Shown one piece after another: positions 1 to 8,510 of a stretch of DNA of 64,000 nucleotides (positions are counted from its first letter, which is position 1; every line of letters starts with the position of its first letter). The position numbers and the translations under genes are program-made. A model generated the notes under the pieces. That model was not told where the DNA came from, ran no database searches, and saw only the letters and a program-made list of their open reading frames with translations. This stretch comes from an uncultured Porphyromonadaceae bacterium. Lineage in GTDB: Bacteria; Bacteroidota; Bacteroidia; Bacteroidales; Muribaculaceae. The stretch is from contig URAU01000006.1 in assembly GCA_900545955.1 (NCBI GenBank), positions 62,001 through 126,000 on the forward strand, in the 5' to 3' direction.

Positions 1-97
1 ATCCCCTCAAAAATAGCCTCAAATTCTATTTGAAGAAAAAGTTTAAATGACTTCGGTTATTGGAAACTTTCGGTGCGATAGGCTGGAGAGCGGTGCA

Positions 98-805
98 TCA
101 GAGATTGATGCCCTTTGTGTTCTGCCGGATCAGCACGCTGTCGATCATGCCATAGTCCTTTGCTTCCTGGGCTGTCATCCAGTAGTCGCGGTCGGAATCG
201 CGCTCTACTTTGTCGAAAGGCTGCCCGGAGTGTGTGGCGATGATGTTGTAAAGCTCTTTCTTGAGCTTCTGGATTTCGCGGGCTGTAATCTCGATGTCGG
301 AAGCCTGACCCTGTGCACCGCCCATAGGCTGGTGAATCATCACGCGCGAGTGGGGGAGGGCGAAGCGCTTCCCCTTTTCGCCGGCCACGAGGAGCACGGC
401 GGCCATCGATGCTGCCATGCCGGTGCATACGGTGGCCACGTCGCTGTTGATATACTGCATGGTGTCGTAAATGCCCAGACCGGCGTAGACCGATCCGCCG
501 GGCGAGTTGAGATAGAGAGTCACGTCCTTACCGGGATCGGCTGAATCGAGATAAAGAAGCTGTGCCTGCACCACGTTGGCAGAATAGTCGTTCACATCGG
601 TGCCGAGGAATATGATGCGATCCATCATCAGGCGGGAGAATACATCCATCTGGGCTACGTTGAGCTGGCGCTCCTCTATGATGGTGGGGGAGATGTAGCT
701 TGACCGGATGGCCTGGTTGGTGGCGGATGTGAACTGGTCGAGTGCGAGACCGTTCATCCCGAGGTGTTTCACCGCATAGTTGCGGAAGTCGTTGTTGTTA
801 TTCAT
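98..805 (-). CDS. clpP: ATP-dependent Clp protease proteolytic subunit ClpP
   Basis: Serine protease subunit that forms the tetradecameric chamber of the ClpXP/ClpAP machine in the cytoplasm and degrades unfolded or tagged proteins. The Ser-His-Asp triad is visible: Ser133 in GMAASMAA, His158 in MIHQP and Asp207 in the RDYWM segment, with the family spacing of 25 and 49 residues. The open frame runs further upstream, but that stretch is leader DNA holding the promoter and a hairpin, so I start at the ATG giving MNNNND (235 residues, normal length allowing for a longer N-terminus). clpX is not in the window; if it follows clpP, as is common, it lies beyond the left edge. tig lies upstream on the same strand but has its own terminator, so the two are probably separate transcripts. 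Confidence 0.96.
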   Translation of the reverse strand: MNNNNDFRNYAVKHLGMNGLALDQFTSATNQAIRSSYISPTIIEERQLNVAQMDVFSRLMMDRIIFLGTDVNDYSANVVQAQLLYLDSADPGKDVTLYLNSPGGSVYAGLGIYDTMQYINSDVATVCTGMAASMAAVLLVAGEKGKRFALPHSRVMIHQPMGGAQGQASDIEITAREIQKLKKELYNIIATHSGQPFDKVERDSDRDYWMTAQEAKDYGMIDSVLIRQNTKGINL

Positions 806-832
806 AATGATGTAGTATGCTTGATTTATGGG

Positions 833-850
833 CACGCCCGTCGGGGCGTG
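833..850 (-). promoter_or_regulatory. GC-rich hairpin in the clpP 5' leader
   Basis: A perfect 7-bp stem (CACGCCC/GGGCGTG) with a 4-nt loop lies between the probable clpP promoter and its start codon, about 28 nt before the ATG. It would sit in the untranslated leader. It has no following T run, so it is not a terminator. It may affect mRNA stability or translation; the role is inferred. Confidence 0.5.
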
Positions 851-861
851 GTTTCGTAATT

Positions 862-869
862 CAAAGATA
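862..869 (-). promoter_or_regulatory. Probable clpP promoter, -7 box
   Basis: Reads TATCTTTG on the minus strand, an exact match to the Bacteroidetes TAnnTTTG element. A weaker TTTA lies 18 nt upstream in place of the usual TTTG. The implied leader is about 50 nt. Confidence 0.55.
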
Positions 870-979
870 GTAAAAAAATATATGAAATAAAGAAGTGTTG
901 TGTAAAAATTCGGACTGCGTGAGGAAAAAACATCCATGAGGCCTTTGTGGGGGTGAGCGAGCCCCATGTGTTGTCGCCA

Positions 980-1030
980 CATCGGCTAATTCGGCAGCTG
1001 CATCGGCTAAGCTGTAGCTGCATCCGCTAA
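980..1030. repeat. Short tandem repeat, 20-21 bp period
   Basis: Two and a half copies of a 20-21 bp unit starting CATCGGCTAA (980, 1001 and, as CATCCGCTAA, 1021) with diverged tails ending in AGCTG. It lies in the 399-bp clpP-tig gap. Apart from this repeat, the clpP promoter and hairpin and the tig terminator, I see nothing in that gap; the short frames there look random. Confidence 0.6.
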
Positions 1031-1115
1031 TCTAATCTGTAGGTATATAACAATAATCATGCCAATTATGTTAGGGCGGTTGAGATGGAGCGTCGGTGGA
1101 ATACACTCGCCATCC

Positions 1116-1154
1116 AAAAAAACAGGCGTTGTGTCGAATTTCGACACAACGCCT
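1116..1154 (-). terminator. Rho-independent terminator of tig
   Basis: A perfect 15-bp inverted repeat (arms 1124-1138 and 1140-1154, 1-nt centre) is followed on the minus strand by a run of seven T. It sits 50 bp past the tig stop codon in the right orientation. Confidence 0.9.
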
Positions 1155-1204
1155 TGGCAATGTATAAAATATACGGCAATTGATAGCGGGGGAGCCGGCA
1201 GGGC

Positions 1205-2572
1205 TTATTTGCCCTCGGGGTTGGCGAGCTTCTTGAACTCGTCGAGGCTTACGGTCTTCTCGTCGAGCGATACGAGAGCCTTGATGGCATTGAAGAGCTT
1301 GCGGTTGGCTACATCTTCGTGCATGCGTCCGCGGTAGTTCTTGTCGTCAAGGATGCGGCGGGCGTAGTTGGTGATGGTCTCTTCGTCCATGTTGGTCATG
1401 CCATACTGGGCGAACTGCTGGGCTGCCAGAGCTTTGGCAAAGCCGAGCATGTCGTCGTCGGTTACCTTGATGTCGAGTTTCTCGGCGATTTTGCCGCGGA
1501 GAAGCTCCCATTTGATCGAGGGAACCATCTTATCGTATTCCTCGGCCACGTTCTCCTGGGTGAGGCCTTCGTTGCGCTTAACGAGCCATTTCTTGAGGAA
1601 CTCGGCGGGGAGTTCAAACGTACCGAACTTGCTCATGAGCAGTTCCTGGACGTCGCGGTTGAACATCTGGTCGCTGTTGGGGGAGAGCTGCATGGCGATC
1701 ATCTTTTTGAGCTCGGCGAAGTAAGTGGCTTCGTCGGTAACGCCTGCGTTGCCGGGGAATACCTCTTTGTAAAGTTCCTCGCCGTGCTGGGCGGGTTTGA
1801 GCACGATGATTTCGGAGATGGCCATCTCGAAGTCGCCCTGGAGTGTTGCGGCTTTCTCCTTGTCGACGTGGAGCATCGAGGAGAGCTCGGCTGTGTTGCC
1901 GTTGCAGGTCTTGTAGGGGTTGAATACGACCTTGTCGCCTACCTTTTTGCCGAGGAAGAGGGCAGCCTGGTCCTTGTCGGTGAAATACATGGGAGCTACG
2001 ATACCGTCGACCACCTGAACGGCGGTTTCGTCGGTGAGCACGGAGCCATCGGCTGCAAGCTGCATGATGGCGCCCTTTACGAGAGCCTTTGCGTCGACTT
2101 CCTCGCCGGGTACCTGGGCGCCGAAGCGCTCGCAGAGAGCCTTATCCTGCTCGGCAACCATTTCGTCGGTAACGTCGATGGTATAGTAGGGCACCGTGAT
2201 GTCTTTGTTGATCTCGACGTTGATTTCCGGTGCGAGGCCGACTTCGTATTCAAACGTATAGTCGGTGTCGCTGAGGTTAATGGCCTTCATCTCGACGGGG
2301 AGCGGCTCGCCGAGCACGTCGACCTTGTTTTCGCGGATATAATCGATTACGGCGCGGTAAACCTCTTCGTTGAGCACGGAGGCCTTGACGTCGCGGCCGA
2401 AGCGGCGGCGGAGCTGGTCGATGCTTACGTGGCCTTTGCGGAAGCCGGGAATCTGGCGCGTACGGCCTATTTCTTTAAGCTCGGCGTTAACCTTGTCGGC
2501 ATAGTCGGCAGAGCTGACCTCAACCTTGATGCGGCCTTCCAGGTCGCCGGTTTTTTCAAGCGTAACTTGCAT
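1205..2572 (-). CDS. tig: Trigger factor, ribosome-associated chaperone
   Basis: Binds the ribosome exit tunnel and shields nascent chains. The ribosome-docking signature is clear near residues 43-48 (PGFRKG, followed by the SIDQLRRRFG segment), within the N-terminal domain. The middle part (about 150-250) sits where the FKBP-type prolyl isomerase domain lies, but I do not recognise the usual FKBP motifs, so it may be catalytically weak, as I believe is common in Bacteroidetes. The C-terminal half is the helical chaperone cradle. Length 455 residues, close to the usual 430-450. It is transcribed alone, away from ftsE, and ends at a strong terminator. Confidence 0.95.
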   Translation of the reverse strand: MQVTLEKTGDLEGRIKVEVSSADYADKVNAELKEIGRTRQIPGFRKGHVSIDQLRRRFGRDVKASVLNEEVYRAVIDYIRENKVDVLGEPLPVEMKAINLSDTDYTFEYEVGLAPEINVEINKDITVPYYTIDVTDEMVAEQDKALCERFGAQVPGEEVDAKALVKGAIMQLAADGSVLTDETAVQVVDGIVAPMYFTDKDQAALFLGKKVGDKVVFNPYKTCNGNTAELSSMLHVDKEKAATLQGDFEMAISEIIVLKPAQHGEELYKEVFPGNAGVTDEATYFAELKKMIAMQLSPNSDQMFNRDVQELLMSKFGTFELPAEFLKKWLVKRNEGLTQENVAEEYDKMVPSIKWELLRGKIAEKLDIKVTDDDMLGFAKALAAQQFAQYGMTNMDEETITNYARRILDDKNYRGRMHEDVANRKLFNAIKALVSLDEKTVSLDEFKKLANPEGK

Positions 2573-2658
2573 AATTACTGTGGTTTTTGAGCCATCGGCA
2601 GGAGCGGGTGCGCCGGCCGGGCGTATTTTGTGATTGTTTGTTTAGTTTTTAGCAGGTG

Positions 2659-2666
2659 CAAAATTA
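2659..2666 (-). promoter_or_regulatory. Probable tig promoter, -7 box
   Basis: TAATTTTG on the minus strand, an exact TAnnTTTG match, about 87 nt before the tig start codon. I see no good TTTG at the usual distance upstream. Confidence 0.5.
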
Positions 2667-2793
2667 CAATTTATTTTTGTTTCTGCGAAATAACACGTTG
2701 AATTTGCCCGGTTTTTGCGATGGTATCAGCCGGAAAGTTTGTTAAAAATTAGTTAATGCGGGTGCGGCAGTCGCTTTTTGGGTCGGCATAGTC

Positions 2794-2801
2794 TAACTTT
2801 G
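2794..2801 (+). promoter_or_regulatory. Probable ftsE-lysC promoter, -7 box
   Basis: TAACTTTG, an exact TAnnTTTG match, 26 nt before the ftsE ATG. A TTTG occurs upstream but only 13 nt away, shorter than usual. Confidence 0.5.
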
Positions 2802-2827
2802 CATACCGAAACAGCAAACGACACTTG

Positions 2828-3493
2828 ATGAGTATAGTAGATTATTCCGACGTGGAGTTGCTCCGCAACGAGCTTGTGGTGCTGAAACACGTGAATTTTT
2901 CGCTCGAAGCGGGCGAATTCGTATACCTTATCGGTAAGGTTGGAAGCGGCAAATCGACGCTGCTTAAATCCATGTATGCCGAGATACCGGTGCAGGGAGG
3001 AAGCGCCCGTGTGCTGGATTTCGACCTGAACGCCATACGCCGCGCCGACATTCCGATGCTTCGCCGCCAGATCGGCATCGTATTCCAGGACTTCCAGCTG
3101 CTCACCGACCGCAACGTATATCAGAACCTGCGCTTCGTGCTCGACGCCACCGGATGGCGCAACGCCGACGAAAAGGAGGAGCGCATAGATACGGTACTCA
3201 AACGCGTCGGGATGGCCAACAAGAGCTACAAGATGCCTCATGAGCTGTCGGGCGGCGAGCAGCAGCGAATCGTAATAGCCCGGGCGCTGCTCAACAATCC
3301 CAGACTGATACTTGCTGACGAGCCTACGGGCAATCTCGACCCCGCTACCGGCGACAGCATAGTGCGCACACTTCGGGAAATCGCCGAGACAGGCACAGCC
3401 GTTGTAATGGCCACCCACAACCTGCAGCTTGTGGAGCAGTATCCCGCGCGGGTAATGCAGTGCGCCGACAAGCAGCTTCTGACGCTCGACTAA
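2828..3493 (+). CDS. ftsE: FtsE-like ABC transporter ATPase
   Basis: ATP-binding subunit that, with the membrane protein FtsX, links the divisome to peptidoglycan hydrolases. All ABC ATPase motifs are present: Walker A GKVGSGKST (36-44), Q-loop near QDFQ, signature LSGGEQQR (140-147), Walker B ILADEPTG (161-168) and the switch His in MATHN. Length 221 residues matches FtsE. A TTG lies just before the ATG; the ATG is the simpler choice. No FtsX is adjacent, so FtsX must be encoded elsewhere or this could be a LolD/MacB-type ATPase; the compact length and the RNVYQN region favour FtsE. It is followed by lysC on the same strand with a 61-bp gap. Confidence 0.8.
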   Translation: MSIVDYSDVELLRNELVVLKHVNFSLEAGEFVYLIGKVGSGKSTLLKSMYAEIPVQGGSARVLDFDLNAIRRADIPMLRRQIGIVFQDFQLLTDRNVYQNLRFVLDATGWRNADEKEERIDTVLKRVGMANKSYKMPHELSGGEQQRIVIARALLNNPRLILADEPTGNLDPATGDSIVRTLREIAETGTAVVMATHNLQLVEQYPARVMQCADKQLLTLD

Positions 3494-3554
3494 GACCGCC
3501 ATGGGTCAATTATAAACCAATCCGCAATCCACACATATAAACATATACGCTACC

Positions 3555-4877
3555 TTGAAAGTACTGAAATTCGGAGGCACTTCGGTGGGAAGTGCACAGC
3601 GCATAAAGGAAGTAGCCGCACTGGTGCGTCCGCGCGGCGTTAATATTATTGTGCTCTCGGCCATGTCGGGCACCACCAATACCCTGGTTGAGATTGCCGA
3701 CTATCTGCACCGCCACAACGTGAACGGCGCCAAGGACACTATCAACCGGCTGGAAAAGAAATATTCGGCCGTGGTCGACGAGCTCTATACCACTGACGAG
3801 GCCCGCGCCCGCGCTCTCGGAATGCTGGCAGGTACGTTCCGCCATCTTCGCGCGTTTGCCCACGAGGGTGAATTCACCGAGGCCGACGAAAAGGATATTC
3901 TCGCCCAGGGCGAACTCATGTCCACATCGCTGATGCATTTCTATCTGCAGGAGCAGGGGGTGAAGTCGTTGTGGCTTCCGGCACTCGACTTCATGCGTAT
4001 CGACGCCGACGGCGAAGCCGATGTGGATTTCATCACCATGCGCCTCAAGCCCATGCTCGACTCCAATGCCGACGCCGAGCTGTTTGTTACACAGGGCTTC
4101 ATCTGCCGCAACAGCCGCGGCGAAATCGACAACCTGCAGCGTGGAGGCTCGGACCTGACCGCGTCGCTTATCGGTGCCGCCATCTACGCCGAGGAGATTG
4201 AAATCTGGACCGACATCGACGGCATGCACAACAATGATCCGCGCTACGTGGAGAAGACCTCTCCGGTTGCCGAGCTCCATTTCGACGAGGCAGCCGAGCT
4301 GGCTTATTTCGGCGCAAAGATTCTGCACCCAGCATGCGTGATGCCAGCCAAGCTCAACAATATACCTATCCGGGTACTTAACACGATGGACCCCACGGCC
4401 CGCGGCACGCTTATATACAATACCGTCCACTCGCGCTCGATTAAGGCCGTCGCCGCCAAAGACGGCGTAATAGCCATCAAGATAAAATCCACGAGGATGC
4501 TTCTCGCCTCGGGCTTCATTCATCGCGTATTCGAGATATTCGACTCCTACAAGCGTCCGCTCGACATGATCGCAACCTCGGAGGTCGGAATTTCCGTTAC
4601 AATCGACAATCCCCTCAAACTTGAGCACATAATCGACGAACTCAAGGAGATTGGCACCGTAGCGGTCGACTACGACATGGTGATTATCTGCGTGGTCGGC
4701 GACCTCGAGTGGCACAACCGCGGCTTCGAGGCCAAGGCTATCGATGCCCTGCGCGACATTCCCCTGCGCATGATTTCCTACGGTGGCTCGAACTACAACA
4801 TCTCCTTCCTGGTGAAGAAGGAAGACAAGGTGCGCGCCCTCACCGCTCTCACCGACCATCTTTTCGCCGACTGCTGA
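3555..4877 (+). CDS. lysC: Aspartate kinase (monofunctional)
   Basis: Phosphorylates L-aspartate in the first step to lysine, threonine, methionine and diaminopimelate. The N-terminus has the aspartokinase nucleotide-binding signature KFGGTSVG (5-12), and GGSDLTA in the middle fits the kinase core. The C-terminal ~140 residues are the tandem ACT region that senses end products, including the SEVGISVT stretch. The start is a TTG: there is no ATG between the ftsE stop and the conserved N-terminus, and starting later would destroy the catalytic motif. Length 440 residues is normal for the monofunctional enzyme. It lies between ftsE and an SDR gene and is probably co-transcribed with them. Confidence 0.94.
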   Translation: MKVLKFGGTSVGSAQRIKEVAALVRPRGVNIIVLSAMSGTTNTLVEIADYLHRHNVNGAKDTINRLEKKYSAVVDELYTTDEARARALGMLAGTFRHLRAFAHEGEFTEADEKDILAQGELMSTSLMHFYLQEQGVKSLWLPALDFMRIDADGEADVDFITMRLKPMLDSNADAELFVTQGFICRNSRGEIDNLQRGGSDLTASLIGAAIYAEEIEIWTDIDGMHNNDPRYVEKTSPVAELHFDEAAELAYFGAKILHPACVMPAKLNNIPIRVLNTMDPTARGTLIYNTVHSRSIKAVAAKDGVIAIKIKSTRMLLASGFIHRVFEIFDSYKRPLDMIATSEVGISVTIDNPLKLEHIIDELKEIGTVAVDYDMVIICVVGDLEWHNRGFEAKAIDALRDIPLRMISYGGSNYNISFLVKKEDKVRALTALTDHLFADC

Positions 4878-4897
4878 TTTTTTTTAAGCTGCTCCCC

Positions 4898-5749
4898 ATG
4901 GCCGACAATTACCTCGAAAAACGGATGGACGACCTCAGGCGCGGAAACCGCCCGGGCGCCTATCGCCCGAAGCTCACTCCGTCGGGCGTGGCAACCGGCA
5001 AGCTTCAGGTGGCGTTTCCGCCACGGCGCGTGTTTGTCACCGGAGGTGCCTCCGGCATAGGCCGCGCGATTGTAGAGGCATACTGTAAGGCGGGGTGCCG
5101 GGTGGCGTTTGTCGACGCCGATATGGAGGCAGGCCGCTCCACAGCCTCAGCCACCGGCTCGAGGTTTATTCCCCTCGATGTTGCCGACGCCGATGCCCTT
5201 GTCGAGGCGATGGAGACGCTTATGCACTCGTGGGGCGACCTCGATATTATAGTAAATAATGTCGGTGTCTGCCGGTTTGTTCCTTTGGATGAGTGCTCCG
5301 TCGAGGAGTTCGACAGAACAATGGCGGTAAACCTCCGCCCGGTATTCATTACCGCGCGCACTCTCGCCAGGCACCGCCGCTCTCTGGCGGTAGGCAATAC
5401 TTTCGGACGCATTATTAATATAGCGTCCACGCGGGTGTTGCAGAGTGAACCCGGCACCGAGGCTTATTCGGCATCGAAGGGTGGTGTCGTGGCTCTGACC
5501 CATGCGCTGACGATGTCGCTCGCACCACTTTCAATTACGGTAAATGCCATTTCGCCCGGCTGGATAGTAACCGACCCTGCAGAAGAACTGTCCGAAGCCG
5601 ACCATACCCAGCATCCCTCCGGTCGCGCCGGAATTCCGGCCGACGTAGCGCGCCTCTGCCTTTGGCTTTCGCTTCCGGGAAACGATTTCATCAACGGCGA
5701 GAACATCACCCTCGACGGCGGGATGTCAAAACGGATGCAATATGTCTGA
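4898..5749 (+). CDS. SDR-family NAD(P)-dependent oxidoreductase
   Basis: Cytosolic short-chain dehydrogenase/reductase; the substrate cannot be told. The Rossmann motif TGGASGIG is at 48-55, NNVG at 120-123, and the catalytic Ser177, Tyr190 and Lys194 (YSASK) are all present, so it should be active. The C-terminal DGGM near the end is typical of classical SDRs of the FabG/glucose dehydrogenase group. The first ~43 residues are a polar extension before the Rossmann fold, longer than usual. The open frame extends upstream into lysC out of frame, so I start at the ATG 20 bp after the lysC stop. Likely last gene of the ftsE-lysC transcript. Confidence 0.85.
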   Translation: MADNYLEKRMDDLRRGNRPGAYRPKLTPSGVATGKLQVAFPPRRVFVTGGASGIGRAIVEAYCKAGCRVAFVDADMEAGRSTASATGSRFIPLDVADADALVEAMETLMHSWGDLDIIVNNVGVCRFVPLDECSVEEFDRTMAVNLRPVFITARTLARHRRSLAVGNTFGRIINIASTRVLQSEPGTEAYSASKGGVVALTHALTMSLAPLSITVNAISPGWIVTDPAEELSEADHTQHPSGRAGIPADVARLCLWLSLPGNDFINGENITLDGGMSKRMQYV

Positions 5750-5805
5750 TTTTAACATAATTTAACCGGGGGGTAACACGAGGCCTAATATTCAGAAAAT
5801 ATCAC

Positions 5806-5813
5806 TACATTTG
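5806..5813 (+). promoter_or_regulatory. Probable promoter of the TonB-receptor-like/GLPGLI pair
   Basis: TACATTTG, exact TAnnTTTG match, 42-60 nt before the candidate start codons of the next gene, in the 100-bp gap after the SDR gene. No clear TTTG upstream. Confidence 0.5.
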
Positions 5814-5854
5814 CATGCTCCCGGTCAGTTCCGTTTCTGCTTTTACCGGTGAAT

Positions 5855-8488
5855 ATGGAAAAAGAATATGCCATGCCTGTCAAAACACTTGTATCCCCGT
5901 TTCTTTTAGCTCTGTTCGGGCTACTCTCCGTCCAGAACCTCCCGGCCCAGACGGCTTCCGCCCCGACGGCTGTAATTGTCGGCAAGGTGACGGATATATC
6001 CACGGCTGAACCGCTCGGCGGAGTCTCCGCCCGACTGCTCGACGGGAGCGGCAAAGTAAAAAGCTTTACCAATTCGAACGCCAAGGGTGTGTTCCGTCTC
6101 AAGATGCCGGCTGGAGGTGGCAGAGCACTTAAATTTGCCCGAATGGGCTATGCTGACGAAGAGATTCCGCTCGATAGCGTAAATCCGTCCGACACGCTGC
6201 GCGTGGAGATGCTTGTACAGGCCTTCGAGCTTAAGGAAGTAGGTGTGCGCGCACGGCGCATACGAGAGAACGGCGACACCGTGACGTACACCGTCGGCCA
6301 GTTCACCCGGGCGCAGGACCGCTCGATAGGCGATGTGATGAAGAGGATGCCCGGCCTGGATGTCGACGCCTCGGGAAAGGTCCAGTATCAGGGTACTGAC
6401 ATAAACAAGATGTATGTGGAAGGCAACGATCTTGCCGGCTCGAAATACGGCACTCTCACCCAGAATATCCAGGCCGACAACGTCGGAGCGGTAGAAGTGC
6501 TCGAGAACCATCAGCCCATGCAGGTGCTCCGCGGTCTGGCTATAAGCGATCAAGCCGCCATCAACCTGAAGCTCAAGGAGAAGGCGAAAATCAAGGTTAT
6601 GGCCCACGGCTCCGCCGCCGGAGGCTGGGGCGAGAATGCCGGAGGTCTCTATTCCGGCGAACTCTTTCTCATGTCGGTGAAGGGGAAGGTTCAGAACGCT
6701 ACCTCGATGAAACTCAACAATCTCGGGCGTCCACTCGGCGGCATCAAAGGCTTCTTCGGAGGGTCGACGGGCGAGAGCATCGAGCCTTTCATTTCGGCCG
6801 GTGGAGTCGGCGGCAGCTACACGTCGCGATTCGGCCGCTCGGCGGCATTCGAGACTACGTCGACATGGAAAAACAATCACGACGGCCAGTGGCGCCTCCA
6901 GGCAGAATATGCCTACGACCATCTCTGGACCGACCGCTCCACCATCACGACTTATTTCCTTCCCACGGGCAACCGCATAATTACGGAAGACCGCCACGCC
7001 GACTCCCACTCACATTCCGCGTCGCTGTCGGCCAACTACGAGATAAATCAGAAACGCTACTACCTTAACAATAACCTGACCGGCAACTTCACCTGGAACG
7101 GCGACCGCGTCAATATCGAGGGAACGCTTTCCAACCGGCAGCATACCATCTCCCCTTATTATGATGTTGCCAACCGCCTGAAGATTATACGCCGTTTCGG
7201 CGAGAACAGAATTGTGACGTTCAACAGCACCAACCAGTTTCTTTCGCGCCCCGAACAGCTCTGGGTTGAGACCACAGCCTATGGCGACATGGCGCGCTAC
7301 GGGAGCCATGTAGGGCAGCACTCGTTTTTTACCGACGAGCGCGCATCCTACGGCTTCATCATCAGGAAGGTGATAGTATCGCTTGAGGGCGGTGTGGCCG
7401 GTTTTGTGCGCCACCTCGACTCGCAGCTCAACGGTACACTCCCCGACGGGATGCCCGACGAATCCAATGATCTGTCCACCAACTATGTGCGCGTGTTCAT
7501 AAAGCCGAAATTCGAGCTGAACCTAAAGCGAATAAGCTTCAATCTCAACATGCCGGTGAATTTCTACAGCTACTTCTTCGGAGGCGCGCTGAAAAACCGC
7601 AGCGAGGTATTCATCTCCCCGACGCTGTCGATGCAGTGGAAGCCAAACTCGCGCCATACCATAAACCTCAACGCCACGTGGCGGCGCAATCCGGCGTCGC
7701 TATCGAATATCCACTCCGGCCTGGTGATGGCCGACTACCGCACCTTCAACGCCGGCGTCGACGATTACTATTCGTCGTCGCGCCACGGCTTCTGGGGCGA
7801 CTGGAGCTGGCGCAACACCCGCCGCGGATGGTTCGCCCATGCCAGTTTCGACCATGCGTGGAACCGTCTCAAGTCGGGAGTCTCGCAGATGCTTATCGGC
7901 GATTATGTGGTGAACGCTTACCGCGCCGAGCCCTCGACGTCGCAGGAGACGAAAGCTTATGCGAGAATACAGAAGAGCCTCGACGCCATCCAGTCGTCCG
8001 TACAGCTGAACGGTTCGTTCCGACGCACCGATGAGACGGCTTTCTCGCAGGGAGAGGAGGTGAATAGGCGTCTGCTCGTCTATACTGCGTTTGCGAGCCT
8101 CGACGTGCGTTTCTGCAGTTGGCTCAATGCCGCGTACTATCTCTCCTTCAGTCATACGCGCATGCATATATCCATGCTCCCCTCTGCCCTCAATACCGGC
8201 TACGACCATATGCTCGAAGCCACAGGAAAATGGGGCAAATGGATGGTGTCGGCCAATGGCGTATATGGCACCACCCGCCTGGGGCCGGGCGACTATACAC
8301 GTACCACCGACCTGGGCGTGCGCGTGAACTACAAGTTGAACAAGCGAGTGGAGTTTACTCTGAAAGCCTCAAATCTTCTCGACGACCGCAACCGGGTGAC
8401 GCGTTCGTTCGACACGTTCTCGCAGACGGAGACAGCCGAGCGCCTTCGCGGCCGGGAATTCATGATAGGTATAGTGGTCAGCAACTGA
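5855..8488 (+). CDS. TonB-dependent-receptor-like outer membrane protein with carboxypeptidase-type N-terminal domain
   Basis: Outer membrane beta-barrel of the group that pairs with GLPGLI proteins in Bacteroidetes. After a signal peptide (hydrophobic stretch ending near LPAQ) comes a carboxypeptidase regulatory-like beta-sandwich (about 40-130, starting VGKVTDISTAEPLGGVSARL), then a plug-like region (about 140-240, with GDVMKRMPGLDVDASGKV) and a long barrel rich in alternating aromatic strands. The end FMIGIVVSN fits a terminal barrel strand. 877 residues. ATGs at 5855 and 5873 are both possible; the second also gives a good signal peptide. The ligand is unknown. Gene order with the next gene, 22 bp away, supports a two-gene operon. 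Confidence 0.8.
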   Translation: MEKEYAMPVKTLVSPFLLALFGLLSVQNLPAQTASAPTAVIVGKVTDISTAEPLGGVSARLLDGSGKVKSFTNSNAKGVFRLKMPAGGGRALKFARMGYADEEIPLDSVNPSDTLRVEMLVQAFELKEVGVRARRIRENGDTVTYTVGQFTRAQDRSIGDVMKRMPGLDVDASGKVQYQGTDINKMYVEGNDLAGSKYGTLTQNIQADNVGAVEVLENHQPMQVLRGLAISDQAAINLKLKEKAKIKVMAHGSAAGGWGENAGGLYSGELFLMSVKGKVQNATSMKLNNLGRPLGGIKGFFGGSTGESIEPFISAGGVGGSYTSRFGRSAAFETTSTWKNNHDGQWRLQAEYAYDHLWTDRSTITTYFLPTGNRIITEDRHADSHSHSASLSANYEINQKRYYLNNNLTGNFTWNGDRVNIEGTLSNRQHTISPYYDVANRLKIIRRFGENRIVTFNSTNQFLSRPEQLWVETTAYGDMARYGSHVGQHSFFTDERASYGFIIRKVIVSLEGGVAGFVRHLDSQLNGTLPDGMPDESNDLSTNYVRVFIKPKFELNLKRISFNLNMPVNFYSYFFGGALKNRSEVFISPTLSMQWKPNSRHTINLNATWRRNPASLSNIHSGLVMADYRTFNAGVDDYYSSSRHGFWGDWSWRNTRRGWFAHASFDHAWNRLKSGVSQMLIGDYVVNAYRAEPSTSQETKAYARIQKSLDAIQSSVQLNGSFRRTDETAFSQGEEVNRRLLVYTAFASLDVRFCSWLNAAYYLSFSHTRMHISMLPSALNTGYDHMLEATGKWGKWMVSANGVYGTTRLGPGDYTRTTDLGVRVNYKLNKRVEFTLKASNLLDDRNRVTRSFDTFSQTETAERLRGREFMIGIVVSN

Positions 8489-8510
8489 ACATCACCAATC
8501 TTCCAAGAAT

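Noticed and set aside
1..97. Start of clpX at the left edge
   Set aside because: No plausible start or coding pattern is visible in these bases on the minus strand.
826..1023. 65-residue minus-strand frame before clpP
   Set aside because: Overlaps the clpP promoter, leader hairpin and tandem repeat.
980..1030. Repeat considered as a CRISPR array
   Set aside because: Units are only about 20 bp with no spacers and no cas genes are present.
1319..2590. 423-residue plus-strand frame opposite tig
   Set aside because: Antisense shadow of trigger factor.
3510..4859. 449-residue minus-strand frame opposite lysC
   Set aside because: Antisense shadow of aspartate kinase.
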